From positions 1 to 40,544 of the forward strand of contig JAJRSE010000108.1 of NCBI GenBank assembly GCA_024278955.1: 40,544 nucleotides of DNA, written 5' to 3'. The position numbers and the translations under genes are program-made. This DNA comes from Planctomycetota bacterium. Lineage in GTDB: Bacteria > Planctomycetota > Planctomycetia > Pirellulales > Lacipirellulaceae. Numbering within the stretch: the stretch's first letter is position 1; the number at the start of each line of letters is the position of its first letter. Positions 7,614 to 16,294 of the stretch are shown in pieces. Below the pieces are notes generated by a model that was given only the letters and a program-made list of their open reading frames with translations, did not search any database and was not told where the DNA came from.

Positions 7614-9872
7614 CTATCGCCGCTTGCGGCCTTTTTTGCCTTTGGGCGGCTTGCCTCGCTTGGGGGCCCCGTCCTTTTTCGGCGTTTTGTGTTTTGCCTG
7701 GCCGGTTTTTTCTAGGATTCGGAAATCGAGTTCCCTGCGTTCGACGTCAACCGAGGCAACCGCTACCCGGACCGTGTCGCCAAGGCGGTAAGAGTTACCC
7801 GACCGAAAACCCTGCATCACATGTCCGGCTTTGTCGTACTTGTAGTAGTCGTCGGAGAGGGCGCTGATATGGACAAAGCCTTCGGCAGGTAGCTCCGTGC
7901 CCATCACAAAGAGGCCAAAGCTCTCGACTCCCGTGACGATGCCTTCGAGCTTGGTGCCAACTTTGTCTTCGAAATAGTGCAGGAGCTTGACTTTTTTCAG
8001 CTCGCGTTCGGCTTCGGTGGCCCGTTTTTCGCGTTCGCTACAATGGTCGCCCAGCGAGAGCAGCTCGTCGAGGTGCTGTTCGGGCGGTTTCCCCCGGTTG
8101 ACTGCGTCGATCAGGCGGTGGATCGTCAGATCAGGATAACGTCGAATGGGCGACGTGAAATGACAGTAGCAATCGCTGGCCAGCGCGAAGTGGCCTTCTT
8201 CTTCGGGGCTATAGGTTGCCCGTTGCATCGAGCGAAGCACGGCGTAGTTGACCGCCCGCTCGCGTGAATCGCCTTTGACGTTGTTCAGCAAGTCTTGCAG
8301 CGCGAAGCGGCTTTCGAGATTGTCGGCCTCAAGTTCAAGCTCTTTCACAAACTCGTTGAGCGATTTTAATTTGCGTGGATCGGGCGAGCCGTGAATCCGT
8401 CGGAGGAACAGCAGCCCATTGTCGAACAGCATCTCGGCAACTGCGACGTTGGCAGCTAGCATGAATTCTTCGATAATTTGGTGGCTCTCGGTGTTTTCTT
8501 CGAGATGGGCACCGGTTACCTGGCCATCGGCGTTCAGGTCGATCGACAGCTCAGGCATCGAAAGTTCGAGCGAACCTTGTTTCATCCGGCGACCGCGTAG
8601 CGTCATCGCCAGTTCGTGCATATGGCCAAGTAGCTGGTGGACTGGAGCGTCGAGCTTTTTTTTCCAGAGCGAACGATCGGCAAGAAATTGGTCGACTTCT
8701 TCGTAGGTAAATCGTCGGCAGCTTTTGATGGCGCTTTTGTAGACCTCGGTCGCAATGCGCTGGCCTTCGGGGCTGAACTCGATGCGAGCGGTCATCGCGT
8801 AGCGGACTTTGTCGGGCTGCAAGCTGGCCAGATTGTTGGAGATAATCTCGGGCAGCATGGGGATCACTTGGTCGGGCAGATAGACGCTCGTGGCCCGGTC
8901 TTTGGCTTCGCGATCGAGGGCCGATTTGGGGCGTACGAAATGCGAAACGTCTGCAATATGGACGCCAAGCACCCAGTGGCCGTTGTCGAGCTTTTCAAGC
9001 GAAATCGCGTCGTCGAAGTCGCGAGCCGTTGCCGGGTCGATTGTAATGACGGTTTCTTCGGTCAGATCTTTTCGGCGGCCAGAGATCGACTCGTCAAACT
9101 TTTCGGCCTGCTTACGTGAGTTTTCGAGCGAGGCTTCGTCGAATTCACCGGGAAGGCTGAATTCGTGGACAACCGAGAGCGTGTCGATCCCCGGCTGACC
9201 GCGTTGGCCGAGAATCTCGACGATCACGCCTTCGCCGTCGCGCACCTGCGAAGGAAAGCGGACCATCTCGATCACCACTTTGTCGTCGGTCTGTGCGCCT
9301 TTGGCACCTGGGTCGCCTACGTAGACAGGGCTACTAAAGATTTTGCCATCGACCTGAACGAGGCCCATGCCTCCTTTGACCAGATAGGTTCCGACGAACC
9401 GATTCTTCGCTCGCTCGACCACGTCAACAATGCGGCCTTCGAGCTTTCCCATTCGCCCACGCTTTGTGCCGAGTCGTAGACGAACGATATCGCCATTGGC
9501 CGCGTCGCCGGTTGCGTTGAGGGGGACAAAAATATCGGCATCGCGACCCTCGGATGCCGGCGTCCCTTCGGGGCGAACAAAGCCAAAACCGGCTGCGGCC
9601 CGGCGAAACGTGCCGATCACATGCTTCGATGCTTCGCGGCGCGTCGGCGCGTCGCCCACTTTCGCTGCCGGATGGCCCGTCGTAAGAGGGCAGACCAGAT
9701 GGTTGGGCCCGTAAGCCAGCTTGCCCTTTTTGACCAAGAATTTGACCGCCCGTTTTACCTTCGGGAAGTCGTCGCCGGTGAGGCCCAGTTTCTTGCAAAT
9801 CACCTTCGGCTTGACCGGCCGGTACTTGGGGTCGTTTACGTGGCGAAGAATTGCGTCGTCGAGGTCAGGCAT
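7614..9872 (-). CDS. rnr: Ribonuclease R (RNB-family 3'-5' exoribonuclease)
   Basis: This 752-residue enzyme degrades structured RNA processively from the 3' end. In order: an N-terminal winged-helix-like region (1-65), a cold-shock OB domain (about 85-135; GFGFVRPEG), a second OB region, the RNB catalytic domain with the Mg-binding acidic cluster ARDFDDAIS (residues 283-291), and a C-terminal S1 domain (about 645-720; GIVTGVESFGLFV). It ends in a Lys/Arg/Gly-rich tail (KRGKPPKGKKGRKRR), as in many RNase R proteins. The ATG at 9872 is directly preceded by a repeat-like spacer with no good Shine-Dalgarno site. It neighbours another 3'-5' exoribonuclease-like gene, suggesting a small RNA-turnover group. 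Confidence 0.96.
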   Translation of the reverse strand: MPDLDDAILRHVNDPKYRPVKPKVICKKLGLTGDDFPKVKRAVKFLVKKGKLAYGPNHLVCPLTTGHPAAKVGDAPTRREASKHVIGTFRRAAAGFGFVRPEGTPASEGRDADIFVPLNATGDAANGDIVRLRLGTKRGRMGKLEGRIVDVVERAKNRFVGTYLVKGGMGLVQVDGKIFSSPVYVGDPGAKGAQTDDKVVIEMVRFPSQVRDGEGVIVEILGQRGQPGIDTLSVVHEFSLPGEFDEASLENSRKQAEKFDESISGRRKDLTEETVITIDPATARDFDDAISLEKLDNGHWVLGVHIADVSHFVRPKSALDREAKDRATSVYLPDQVIPMLPEIISNNLASLQPDKVRYAMTARIEFSPEGQRIATEVYKSAIKSCRRFTYEEVDQFLADRSLWKKKLDAPVHQLLGHMHELAMTLRGRRMKQGSLELSMPELSIDLNADGQVTGAHLEENTESHQIIEEFMLAANVAVAEMLFDNGLLFLRRIHGSPDPRKLKSLNEFVKELELEADNLESRFALQDLLNNVKGDSRERAVNYAVLRSMQRATYSPEEEGHFALASDCYCHFTSPIRRYPDLTIHRLIDAVNRGKPPEQHLDELLSLGDHCSEREKRATEAERELKKVKLLHYFEDKVGTKLEGIVTGVESFGLFVMGTELPAEGFVHISALSDDYYKYDKAGHVMQGFRSGNSYRLGDTVRVAVASVDVERRELDFRILEKTGQAKHKTPKKDGAPKRGKPPKGKKGRKRR

Positions 9873-9878
9873 TGGAAT

Positions 9879-9939
9879 TCGGAATTCAGAAATCGGAATG
9901 GGGAAATGGGAATAGCCGCGATCCGGCAGATCGCTGGAG
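9879..9939. repeat. Word-like direct repeat plus palindromic repeat copy 2, upstream of rnr
   Basis: GGAATTCGGAATTCAGAAAT and GGAATGGGGAAATGGGAATA form short direct repeats just upstream of the rnr start. They are followed at 9912-9939 by ATAGCCGCGATCCGGCAGAT and CGCTGGAG, a member of the palindromic family of 6248-6281 with stem GCGATC/GATCGC. The element fills the whole space between rnr and the upstream exoribonuclease gene. Confidence 0.65.
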
Positions 9940-9947
9940 TGGGTGGG

Positions 9948-10925
9948 TTAATCGTTACTTTCAGGCTTAAAAAGCTTGCGTCCGATTTGCGTGAAATACT
10001 GGGTCCAATTGCTGTCGGTGTTGGGGCAGTCGCCCATTAGCTGGGTGAAATTGGCCATTTTCGCATCGAGGTTATCGAGCATATGCAGCGCGATCGCTTC
10101 GAGCGTCATCGGCAATTTGCTGCTTCCATATTCGTACTGCCCGTGATGGCTGATAATCAGATGCTTGAGTTCCAGTAGCAGCCGCTCGGGAAACGGTTGT
10201 CCGTCTTGCGAGACGATCTGGCGGACTTTGTCGTCGAGCATCGTGACGCCGAGCACCATGTGCCCTAGCAACTGCCCGGCATCGCTGTAGGCGATGTCTC
10301 GTTCGTAAGTTAGCTCGTCGATTTTCGCGGCATCGTGCAGGAAGGCGCCGATCAGCAACTTGTCTTGGCAGAGCTGCGGATAACGGGGCGAGACCAACAG
10401 CACGAGTTCCAGCAAGCTCAAAACATGTTCGAGCAGGCCGCCGTGGTAGGCGTGGTGGTGTTTCATGCCTGCCGGAGCGCGGCAAAATTTCTCCATGAAT
10501 TGCTCGTCGGCCAGAAAGGCCTTTGCCAGTCGCGACAGGGGCGCCGATTTGATGCCGTTGAGAATCTCGATCAACCGGCTTCGCATGGACTCGACTTCGG
10601 CTGACTGGAGGGTGACGAAGTCGGACTCCTCCACCTCGTCGGGCCGTGCTTTACGAATTCGGGTGGCGATCAGTTGCATGTTGCCTTGGAACAATTGTGT
10701 CGCGCCATCAACAAATACGTAGTCGCCATTGCTGAAGGCTTGATAGTCCGTGTCCGTGGCATTCCACATTCGGGCGTTGACCGCTCCGCTCCGATCGGAG
10801 AGGTCGACCTGGAGGTAGAGATTGCCGTTACGGTTCGGGCGAAGCTGTTTGTCGGAAGCGAGAAAAACTTGGCCCACCGATTCGTTGTGAGAAAGCTGGC
10901 TAACAAAACGACGAGTATCAGGCAT
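9948..10925 (-). CDS. YhaM-like 3'-5' exoribonuclease (OB-fold plus HD domain)
   Basis: The 325-residue protein has an N-terminal OB fold (about 15-92; GNLYLQVDLSDRSGAVNARMWN) and an HD phosphohydrolase domain (about 155-300) with HHHAYHGGLLEHV (156-168) and the metal-binding pair His197-Asp198 in GAFLHDAAKI. This architecture is that of YhaM/CBF1-type 3'-5' exonucleases acting on RNA and single-stranded DNA. I chose the ATG at 10925 (MPDTRRFVSQL): the reading extends upstream to 11030, but that part is encoded by a repeat array (10966-11041) and lacks family similarity. A pyrimidine-rich stretch, not a Shine-Dalgarno site, precedes the ATG. It is divergent from proS. Confidence 0.88.
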   Translation of the reverse strand: MPDTRRFVSQLSHNESVGQVFLASDKQLRPNRNGNLYLQVDLSDRSGAVNARMWNATDTDYQAFSNGDYVFVDGATQLFQGNMQLIATRIRKARPDEVEESDFVTLQSAEVESMRSRLIEILNGIKSAPLSRLAKAFLADEQFMEKFCRAPAGMKHHHAYHGGLLEHVLSLLELVLLVSPRYPQLCQDKLLIGAFLHDAAKIDELTYERDIAYSDAGQLLGHMVLGVTMLDDKVRQIVSQDGQPFPERLLLELKHLIISHHGQYEYGSSKLPMTLEAIALHMLDNLDAKMANFTQLMGDCPNTDSNWTQYFTQIGRKLFKPESND

Positions 10926-10965
10926 AGGAGAGGTCAGAGGTGGGGGGTGAGAGTCAAGAGGGTCA

Positions 10966-11045
10966 GTAGCCGCGATGCGACGCATCGCCGGAGTTTTGGC
11001 TGCAACGCATCGCCAGGGTTTCGGCTGCAACGCAATCGCCGCAGC
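10966..11045. repeat. Palindromic repeat copy 3 followed by a direct repeat
   Basis: GTAGCCGCGATGCGACGCAT at 10966 continues CGCCGGAG; the core GCGATGCG/CGCATCGC is almost fully self-complementary. It is followed by two copies of GGCTGCAACGCATCGCC (10998-11014, and 11023-11041 with one extra A). It lies upstream of the YhaM-like gene and downstream of the divergent proS start region. Confidence 0.7.
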
Positions 11046-11188
11046 AAAGGGACCATTCTACCAGAATTCCCAGCCGATGGCGGGGGGGCAGGGGCAGGGC
11101 GTTGCGATTTTCACTTGACCTCGATTGCACTAGAATACATCGACAGCCCCTTACCTCCCACCTCAACCCCCTGAACTCTTAGTACCCA

Positions 11189-12694
11189 ATGGCCAAAAAA
11201 CCGAAGAACGCGATTAGCCCCACCCGAGAAGAAAATTACCCCGAGTGGTACCAGCAGGTCGTCAAGGCGGCCGATCTGGCCGAGAACTCCGATGTTCGCG
11301 GCTGCATGGTGATCAAACCCTGGGGATATGCGATCTGGGAGAATATCCAGCGTAAACTCGATGCGATGTTTAAGGCCACAGGGCACGAGAACGCCTATTT
11401 CCCGATGTTTATCCCAATGAGCTTCTTGGAAAAAGAGGCCGAGCATGTTGAGGGCTTCGCCAAAGAATGTGCGGTAGTCACCCATCACCGGCTCGAACCC
11501 GACCCCGAAGGCGGGCTTCGGCCAGCTGCTTCGGCCAAACTTGAGGAGCCGTTGATTGTGCGGCCGACCAGCGAGACGATCATCGGGGCGACATTTTCGC
11601 GTTGGGTCGAGTCGTACCGCGATTTGCCGATTTTGATTAACCAGTGGGCCAACGTCGTACGCTGGGAGCTACGCACGCGGATGTTCCTCCGCACCACCGA
11701 GTTCTTGTGGCAGGAAGGCCACACCGTCCACGCGACCGATACCGAAGCGATCGAAGAAACCCGGCAGATGCTTGATATTTATGCCGAGTTTGCCGAAGAG
11801 ACCATGGCCATGCCCGTGATCAAGGGCGAGAAGACCGAGGGCGAGCGATTTCCCGGTGCCGTGGCCACCTATAGTATCGAAGCGATGATGCAAGATCGCA
11901 AAGCACTGCAAGCGGGGACGTCGCATTTTCTCGGCCAGAATTTTGCGAAAGCCCAAGAAATTAAATTCCAAGATCAATCGGGCGATCAAGTGTATGCCTG
12001 GACCACTTCGTGGGGCGTTTCGACACGTTTGATTGGCGGGCTCATCATGACCCACAGCGACGACGACGGCCTCGTGCTGCCGCCGAAGCTTGCACCGGCG
12101 CATGTCGTGATCTTGCCAATCTATCGCGAGGATGCTGAGCGTGACGAAGTGCTCGCCTATTGCAACTCGCTGAAAGAAGAGCTCGTGGCCCAGCGTTACG
12201 ACGACGAGCCGCTACGTGTGCGCATCGACGACCGCGACCTTCGCGGTGGAGAGAAGAAATGGCAATGGGTGAAACGGGGGGTTCCGATACGATTGGAAGT
12301 CGGCCCCCGCGACGTCGCCGCCGGCAACGTGTTTGCTGCCCGACGCGATTTGGGTGGCAAAGGCGAGGGAATCGCTCGCGACGAATTTGTGGCCGGCGTT
12401 TCGTCGACCCTCGAAGCGATTCAAAAGACGTTGTTCGACCGGGCCCTCGCAGCTCGAAACGAGGCGACCGTCACGATCGATACGCTCGAAGAGTTCAAAA
12501 AGTTCTTCGCCGACAAAGCCCCAGGCGGTTTGGCCTATTGCCACTTTGTCGACGGACCCGAGATGGAAGCGGAACTTAAAAAGCTCAAGGTCACGGCGCG
12601 ATGTGTTCCGATCGAGGGAAAAGAGGAATCGGGCGTTTGCATTTTCTCAGGAAAAGCGAGTTCTCGACGTGGGGTATTCGCGCGAGCGTATTAG
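11189..12694 (+). CDS. proS: Prolyl-tRNA synthetase, archaeal/eukaryotic-like short type
   Basis: The enzyme charges tRNA-Pro with proline. It has 501 residues, without the editing insertion typical of the bacterial long form, and so belongs to the ProS type 3 group. Class II motifs are visible: motif 1 around GCMVIKPWGYAIWENIQ (about 35-51), motif 2 VRWELRTRMFLRTTEFLWQEGHT (about 157-179) and motif 3 near SWGVSTRLIGGLIMTHSDDDGL. The anticodon-binding domain follows (APAHVVILPIY), and the C-terminal domain ends in the characteristic ...ARAY with a terminal tyrosine. The ATG at 11189 follows a region with a possible weak promoter (TTGACC near 11115). It is the first of four plus-strand genes. 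Confidence 0.96.
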   Translation: MAKKPKNAISPTREENYPEWYQQVVKAADLAENSDVRGCMVIKPWGYAIWENIQRKLDAMFKATGHENAYFPMFIPMSFLEKEAEHVEGFAKECAVVTHHRLEPDPEGGLRPAASAKLEEPLIVRPTSETIIGATFSRWVESYRDLPILINQWANVVRWELRTRMFLRTTEFLWQEGHTVHATDTEAIEETRQMLDIYAEFAEETMAMPVIKGEKTEGERFPGAVATYSIEAMMQDRKALQAGTSHFLGQNFAKAQEIKFQDQSGDQVYAWTTSWGVSTRLIGGLIMTHSDDDGLVLPPKLAPAHVVILPIYREDAERDEVLAYCNSLKEELVAQRYDDEPLRVRIDDRDLRGGEKKWQWVKRGVPIRLEVGPRDVAAGNVFAARRDLGGKGEGIARDEFVAGVSSTLEAIQKTLFDRALAARNEATVTIDTLEEFKKFFADKAPGGLAYCHFVDGPEMEAELKKLKVTARCVPIEGKEESGVCIFSGKASSRRGVFARAY

Positions 12695-12763
12695 TGGTTC
12701 GCAGGGCAGTGGCCCCCCGTCTACGGTTATGCGACAATACCGATCAGGTCTCAACACAACAGA

Positions 12764-12786
12764 CGGCCCGCCACGCGGTCCGATAG
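12764..12786. repeat. Dispersed repeat CCGCCACGYGGTCCGA, copy 1
   Basis: CGGCCCGCCACGCGGTCCGA ends five bases before the ATG of the DUF4416 gene. Near-identical copies are at 27761-27780 and, inside the Lgt-like coding region, at 37184-37208. The core CGGCCCGCCACG/CGTGG.. is an imperfect palindrome (GGACCNCGTGGCGG on the other strand). Confidence 0.7.
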
Positions 12787-12790
12787 CACC

Positions 12791-13351
12791 ATGGGCGACA
12801 TCAACGACCCGAAACCCTCGCTGCTAATCATCGCGGTCAGCAGCCGCTATGACGAGGCCCTTGCCTGGACCAAACGCCGCGCAGTCGAGCAATTTGGCCC
12901 GTTGCAAGCCGAGAGCTCTGCCTTTGAATTTGTCGAAACCGACTATTACGAAGCCTCGATGGGAACCGAGCTGAAAAAGCAATTCCTCACGTTTCAAAAT
13001 CTGGTTGATCCTGGCCAGTTGCCTCAAGTAAAGCGTCTGACCAACGAATGGGAAGTTCAGTACGCCGAGGGGAACGAGCACCCGGAGCCTCGGCCTCTGA
13101 ACCTCGACCCGGGGTACCTGACGCTGGCCAAGTTGGTTTTGGCGTCGACCAAAGACCATGCACACCGCATTTACCTGCACGAGGGCATTTATGCCGAAGT
13201 GACGCTTAACTTTCGCCACGGCGGTTGGAAGTCGAGCGACTGGACTTTTCCCGACTATCGCCGGGACGACTATCAGCAGTTTTTCCTCAGCTGCCGTCAA
13301 AAATTGCGTTCCCGGCAAATTGACGGAAACGTAGGGTCTAAGATAAAATGA
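12791..13351 (+). CDS. DUF4416 family protein
   Basis: The 186-residue cytoplasmic protein matches the DUF4416 family in pattern: PKPSLLIIAVSSRY near the start, FGPLQAES, a central FVETDYYEASMGTELKKQFLTF, LNLDPGYLTLAKLVLAS and a C-terminal TFPDYRRDDYQQFFLSCR. Families of this type are widespread in planctomycetes and deltaproteobacterial lineages; no function is known, and I do not propose one. The ATG at 12791 follows a dispersed repeat and has no clear ribosome binding site. The stop is four bases before the next ATG, so it is probably co-transcribed with the DUF1573 gene. Confidence 0.85.
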   Translation: MGDINDPKPSLLIIAVSSRYDEALAWTKRRAVEQFGPLQAESSAFEFVETDYYEASMGTELKKQFLTFQNLVDPGQLPQVKRLTNEWEVQYAEGNEHPEPRPLNLDPGYLTLAKLVLASTKDHAHRIYLHEGIYAEVTLNFRHGGWKSSDWTFPDYRRDDYQQFFLSCRQKLRSRQIDGNVGSKIK

Positions 13352-13355
13352 AACT

Positions 13356-14537
13356 ATGAAAACACTGCTCACGATTGTTATTTGCTCGACCGTTGTTGGC
13401 CTAGGATTTGGAGCCGGGTTAGCATTCCTGCAACTTCGACCCGTGGAGCCACTCTCCGAGCTGGCTTCCATCGCCGAGTCGGAATCGCCCGCTCCTTTGT
13501 CAGCTCCTTTGTCAGACAAGCTACAACCTCAAGCCGAGGTGCTCGAGACCGTCTTTGAATTTGGCACCATCGAGCTTGGCGCAACCAGGTCCCACGATTT
13601 CAAGATCAGCAATACGGGAACGAGCCCTCTTTCCATCAAAGTGGCTAGCACGACATGCAAATGCACTGTCGGAAGCCTCGTGACGAATGAGGTTCTCCCG
13701 GGAGAATCAACGGAAGTAAATTTGGAATGGATCGCCAAACCTCGCCCAGGTCCATTTCGTCATGGGGCGGTCTTAGCGACTAACGATCCGAAGCAATCTC
13801 AAATTGAGTTGATGGTTGAAGGAACGATTGTTGCTTCGACATTTGCATTGAGTCCAACAGAGCTTATTTACGGAACGGTCCAGGTCGGTTTGTCGAAAGA
13901 CGCCGAGGTGCTGCTTTTGTCTTACGTCGATCAGGAGGTCGAAATCCTTGGCCATGAAATTCAAGGCGATGACATGAACGGGAATGTCGATATTCGCTTC
14001 ACGACGATTGCAAAAAAAGATTTGCCAAACACGGAAGTTTTCAGCGGGATCAAAATCTCTTCGACTTTCAAGGCGGGAAATGCGATTGGCGCGATGCGAG
14101 GCTCCTTGAAGCTGCTTACGAATCTAAGGAACGCCGAACAGCTTAGCGTGCCGATTTCGAGTCATGTTGTGGGCGACATCTCTATCTATGGCCCAGGTTG
14201 GCGACCGAAACATAGCTTGCTTCGGATGGGAAATGTTCGGGGCACCAAAGGGAAAACCGTGAAGCTGGTTTTGGCCGTTCGAGGCGAGCATGCTCCGACC
14301 ACCGAGTTTGAAGTGGCAAGCATCGATCCGCCAGAATTAAAGGTTTCGGTAGGAGAGCGACGCAAAATGACCGACCAGCTCTACCACTTTCCGCTGCTTG
14401 TGAGTGTGCCAGCAGGTACGAAACCCTTGGTCCGGCTAGGCCCGCCTGCGAGCACCGATGCGAAAATTGTCCTTAAATCAACGCATCCCGACACTCCCGA
14501 GGTAAGGATAGGAGTTCATTTTTCTGTTGGGCTGTAG
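13356..14537 (+). CDS. Membrane-anchored DUF1573 protein
   Basis: The 393-residue protein begins with a hydrophobic anchor or signal segment (residues 4-26, TLLTIVICSTVVGLGFGAG) and should act outside the cytoplasmic membrane. A DUF1573 (ASH-like immunoglobulin-type) domain follows at about 62-155: FEFGTIELGATRSHDFKISN, the Cys pair in TTCKCTVG, and LATNDPKQSQIELMVEG. The rest is beta-rich and may hold a second, diverged copy (about 165-275). Such proteins are common in planctomycetes with no known function. It starts four bases after DUF4416 and is followed by a heme protein gene with which it may share surface or electron-transfer duties. Confidence 0.82.
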   Translation: MKTLLTIVICSTVVGLGFGAGLAFLQLRPVEPLSELASIAESESPAPLSAPLSDKLQPQAEVLETVFEFGTIELGATRSHDFKISNTGTSPLSIKVASTTCKCTVGSLVTNEVLPGESTEVNLEWIAKPRPGPFRHGAVLATNDPKQSQIELMVEGTIVASTFALSPTELIYGTVQVGLSKDAEVLLLSYVDQEVEILGHEIQGDDMNGNVDIRFTTIAKKDLPNTEVFSGIKISSTFKAGNAIGAMRGSLKLLTNLRNAEQLSVPISSHVVGDISIYGPGWRPKHSLLRMGNVRGTKGKTVKLVLAVRGEHAPTTEFEVASIDPPELKVSVGERRKMTDQLYHFPLLVSVPAGTKPLVRLGPPASTDAKIVLKSTHPDTPEVRIGVHFSVGL

Positions 14538-14635
14538 TCCACATTTCTTCGGAATGCTTGCATCGCGGCTCGGCCAAGTTGTCCTGGTCGGAAAACTAGC
14601 CAGACGATACCATTGAGTCTTTCAGATGGCACGAT

Positions 14636-14674
14636 GTAGCCTCTGGGCAACCTACGGGCTACGCCCGGTAACAC
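14636..14674. repeat. Short hairpin repeat upstream of the cytochrome gene
   Basis: GTAGCC (14636-14641) pairs with GGCTAC (14657-14662), and the following CGGGCTACGCCCGG is also self-complementary. The reading of the cytochrome gene can be extended through this element, but the element looks like an intergenic repeat, which is why I place the start downstream of it. Confidence 0.5.
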
Positions 14675-14697
14675 GATACTCAAGGGTGCTAGCAACC

Positions 14698-16272
14698 ATG
14701 CGACTTCGCGTAGTTTCACTTTGGCGGCGGAGTCTTGTGCTCTTCCTGTCAGTCGGAGCGGGCATTTGGTTTTTTGGATTTTTGGCAATTGATGGTTTGC
14801 AATCGGAAGATGCCATCGTCCGGGCAGACACAAAAGGCGCAGAGAAAAGTGCTGAAGATGCCATTCGGCTCAACGGCGAAATCTTCGTCGATTGGCCGAA
14901 GCCACAAGTGGCGATACTTTTCTCAGGAGAGCTAGACGGATACCTCGAACCCTGCGGATGTGCAGGTTTAGAAAATCAAAAAGGCGGGCTCAAACGTCGT
15001 CATTCGTTTATTCGCCAACTTGAGGGCAAAGGCTGGCCTCTCGTTTCGCTCGATATGGGAGGGCTGGTTCGTCGTCTTGGACCGCAGGCAGAAATTAAAT
15101 ACAACTACGCACTCAAGTCGCTGATCGACCTGGGGTACTCGGCCGTTGCGCTCGGAGCCCGCGAACTGCAAATGGACGCCAACTACTTAACCTACGTCCT
15201 CTCGAACTACTCGCCCGAAGACAACCCGGTTGTGTCGGCCAACGTGAGCATTCTCGACCCCTCGGCCGGGCTGAGCCATCGATACCGCGTGATCGAGTCG
15301 GGAGGAAAGAAAATTGGCGTGACTTCGGTGCTAGGTAAAAAACATTACGCCTCTTTGCAGAACGCTGCCGATATCGTGAAAACCGATCCGGCCAAGGCAT
15401 TGAACGAGTTGATGCCGACCCTGGTTGCCGAAAAGTGCGATCTGCTTGTGCTCATGGTCCATGCCGACCCGAATGAAGCCAGAGAGCTTGCCAAACAGTT
15501 TCCGCAGTTCAGCCTTGTTGCTACTACCGGCGGAGCCGAAGAGCCGCCTCCAACGATGCGCGATATCCCAGGCACTCAAGCCAAGCTGATTGAGGTCGGG
15601 CACAAGGGAATGTATCTTGCCATCGTTGGGCTGTACGACGATCCCGAGAATCCGCTGCGTTATCAGCGAGTCCCGCTGGATCATCGCTTTGGCGACTCCG
15701 AAGCGATGCAAGAGATGATGACCGTCTATCAGGACGAATTGAAGGAAATGGGATTCGACGGACTCGGACTGATGAACATGAAACATCCAATGGACAGTTT
15801 TGTGGGAAGCGAAGCGTGTGCCGAATGCCACGCCGACGAGGCCGAAGCTTTTGAAGCAACCCCGCATGCCCATGCCACAGAAACATTGGTGACCCTCGAT
15901 CCGCCGAGGCATTTCGACCCCGAGTGTTTAAGCTGCCATGTCACGGGTTGGGAACCTCAGGAGAGTTTTCCGTACGAGTCGGGCTACATGGGGCTCACCA
16001 AAACCCCTCATTTGCTAGGCAATGGTTGCGAAAACTGCCATGGCCCGGGAGCCGCTCACGTGGCTGCCGAGAGCAGCGAGGAGACGCTAAGCGAGAAAGA
16101 GATCGAATCGCTTCGAGCCGCCATGCGATTAACGATTGTTGACAACGAAGGCAACAAAGATGGCCAAGTTTTCAACGAAGCAGTCGTCGTAAAGAAATGT
16201 ATGCTCTGTCACGACGCCGACAACAGCCCCGACTTCGACTTTCAAGAGTACTGGCCCCAGGTCGAACATTGA
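14698..16272 (+). CDS. Tetraheme cytochrome c554-type protein with 5'-nucleotidase-like N-terminal domain
   Basis: The protein (524 residues from the ATG at 14698) is exported: residues 1-34 are basic then hydrophobic (RRSLVLFLSVGAGIWFFGFLAI). Residues about 70-330 resemble the calcineurin/UshA-type phosphoesterase fold found in planctomycete cytochromes, with SGELDGYLEPCGCAG (76-90) in place of the usual metal-binding HDxH start, so catalysis is doubtful. The C-terminal part has four CxxCH heme sites: CAECH (374-378), CLSCH (410-414), CENCH (444-448) and CMLCH (501-505). It should be a periplasmic electron carrier or multiheme oxidoreductase. I prefer this ATG over one at 14626 because an AAGGGTG site precedes it and the upstream codons lie in a repeat. 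It converges on yebC with a 22-base gap. Confidence 0.85.
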   Translation: MRLRVVSLWRRSLVLFLSVGAGIWFFGFLAIDGLQSEDAIVRADTKGAEKSAEDAIRLNGEIFVDWPKPQVAILFSGELDGYLEPCGCAGLENQKGGLKRRHSFIRQLEGKGWPLVSLDMGGLVRRLGPQAEIKYNYALKSLIDLGYSAVALGARELQMDANYLTYVLSNYSPEDNPVVSANVSILDPSAGLSHRYRVIESGGKKIGVTSVLGKKHYASLQNAADIVKTDPAKALNELMPTLVAEKCDLLVLMVHADPNEARELAKQFPQFSLVATTGGAEEPPPTMRDIPGTQAKLIEVGHKGMYLAIVGLYDDPENPLRYQRVPLDHRFGDSEAMQEMMTVYQDELKEMGFDGLGLMNMKHPMDSFVGSEACAECHADEAEAFEATPHAHATETLVTLDPPRHFDPECLSCHVTGWEPQESFPYESGYMGLTKTPHLLGNGCENCHGPGAAHVAAESSEETLSEKEIESLRAAMRLTIVDNEGNKDGQVFNEAVVVKKCMLCHDADNSPDFDFQEYWPQVEH

Positions 16273-16280
16273 TGATGTTT

Positions 16281-16294
16281 GATGTTTGAACATC
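16281..16294. terminator. Small palindrome between convergent genes
   Basis: GATGTTTGAACATC pairs as GATGTT/AACATC with a two-base loop in the 22-base gap between the convergent cytochrome and yebC stops. It could act as a weak bidirectional terminator, though there is no proper T-tract. Confidence 0.3.

Noticed and set aside
8637..9119. Plus-strand open frame opposite RNase R
   Set aside because: It is antisense to the RNB domain, which is well conserved in the real frame.
11111..11140. Clear sigma-70 promoter for proS
   Set aside because: TTGACC is present but the best -10 partner (TACATC) is at 15 bases and poor; not strong enough to list.
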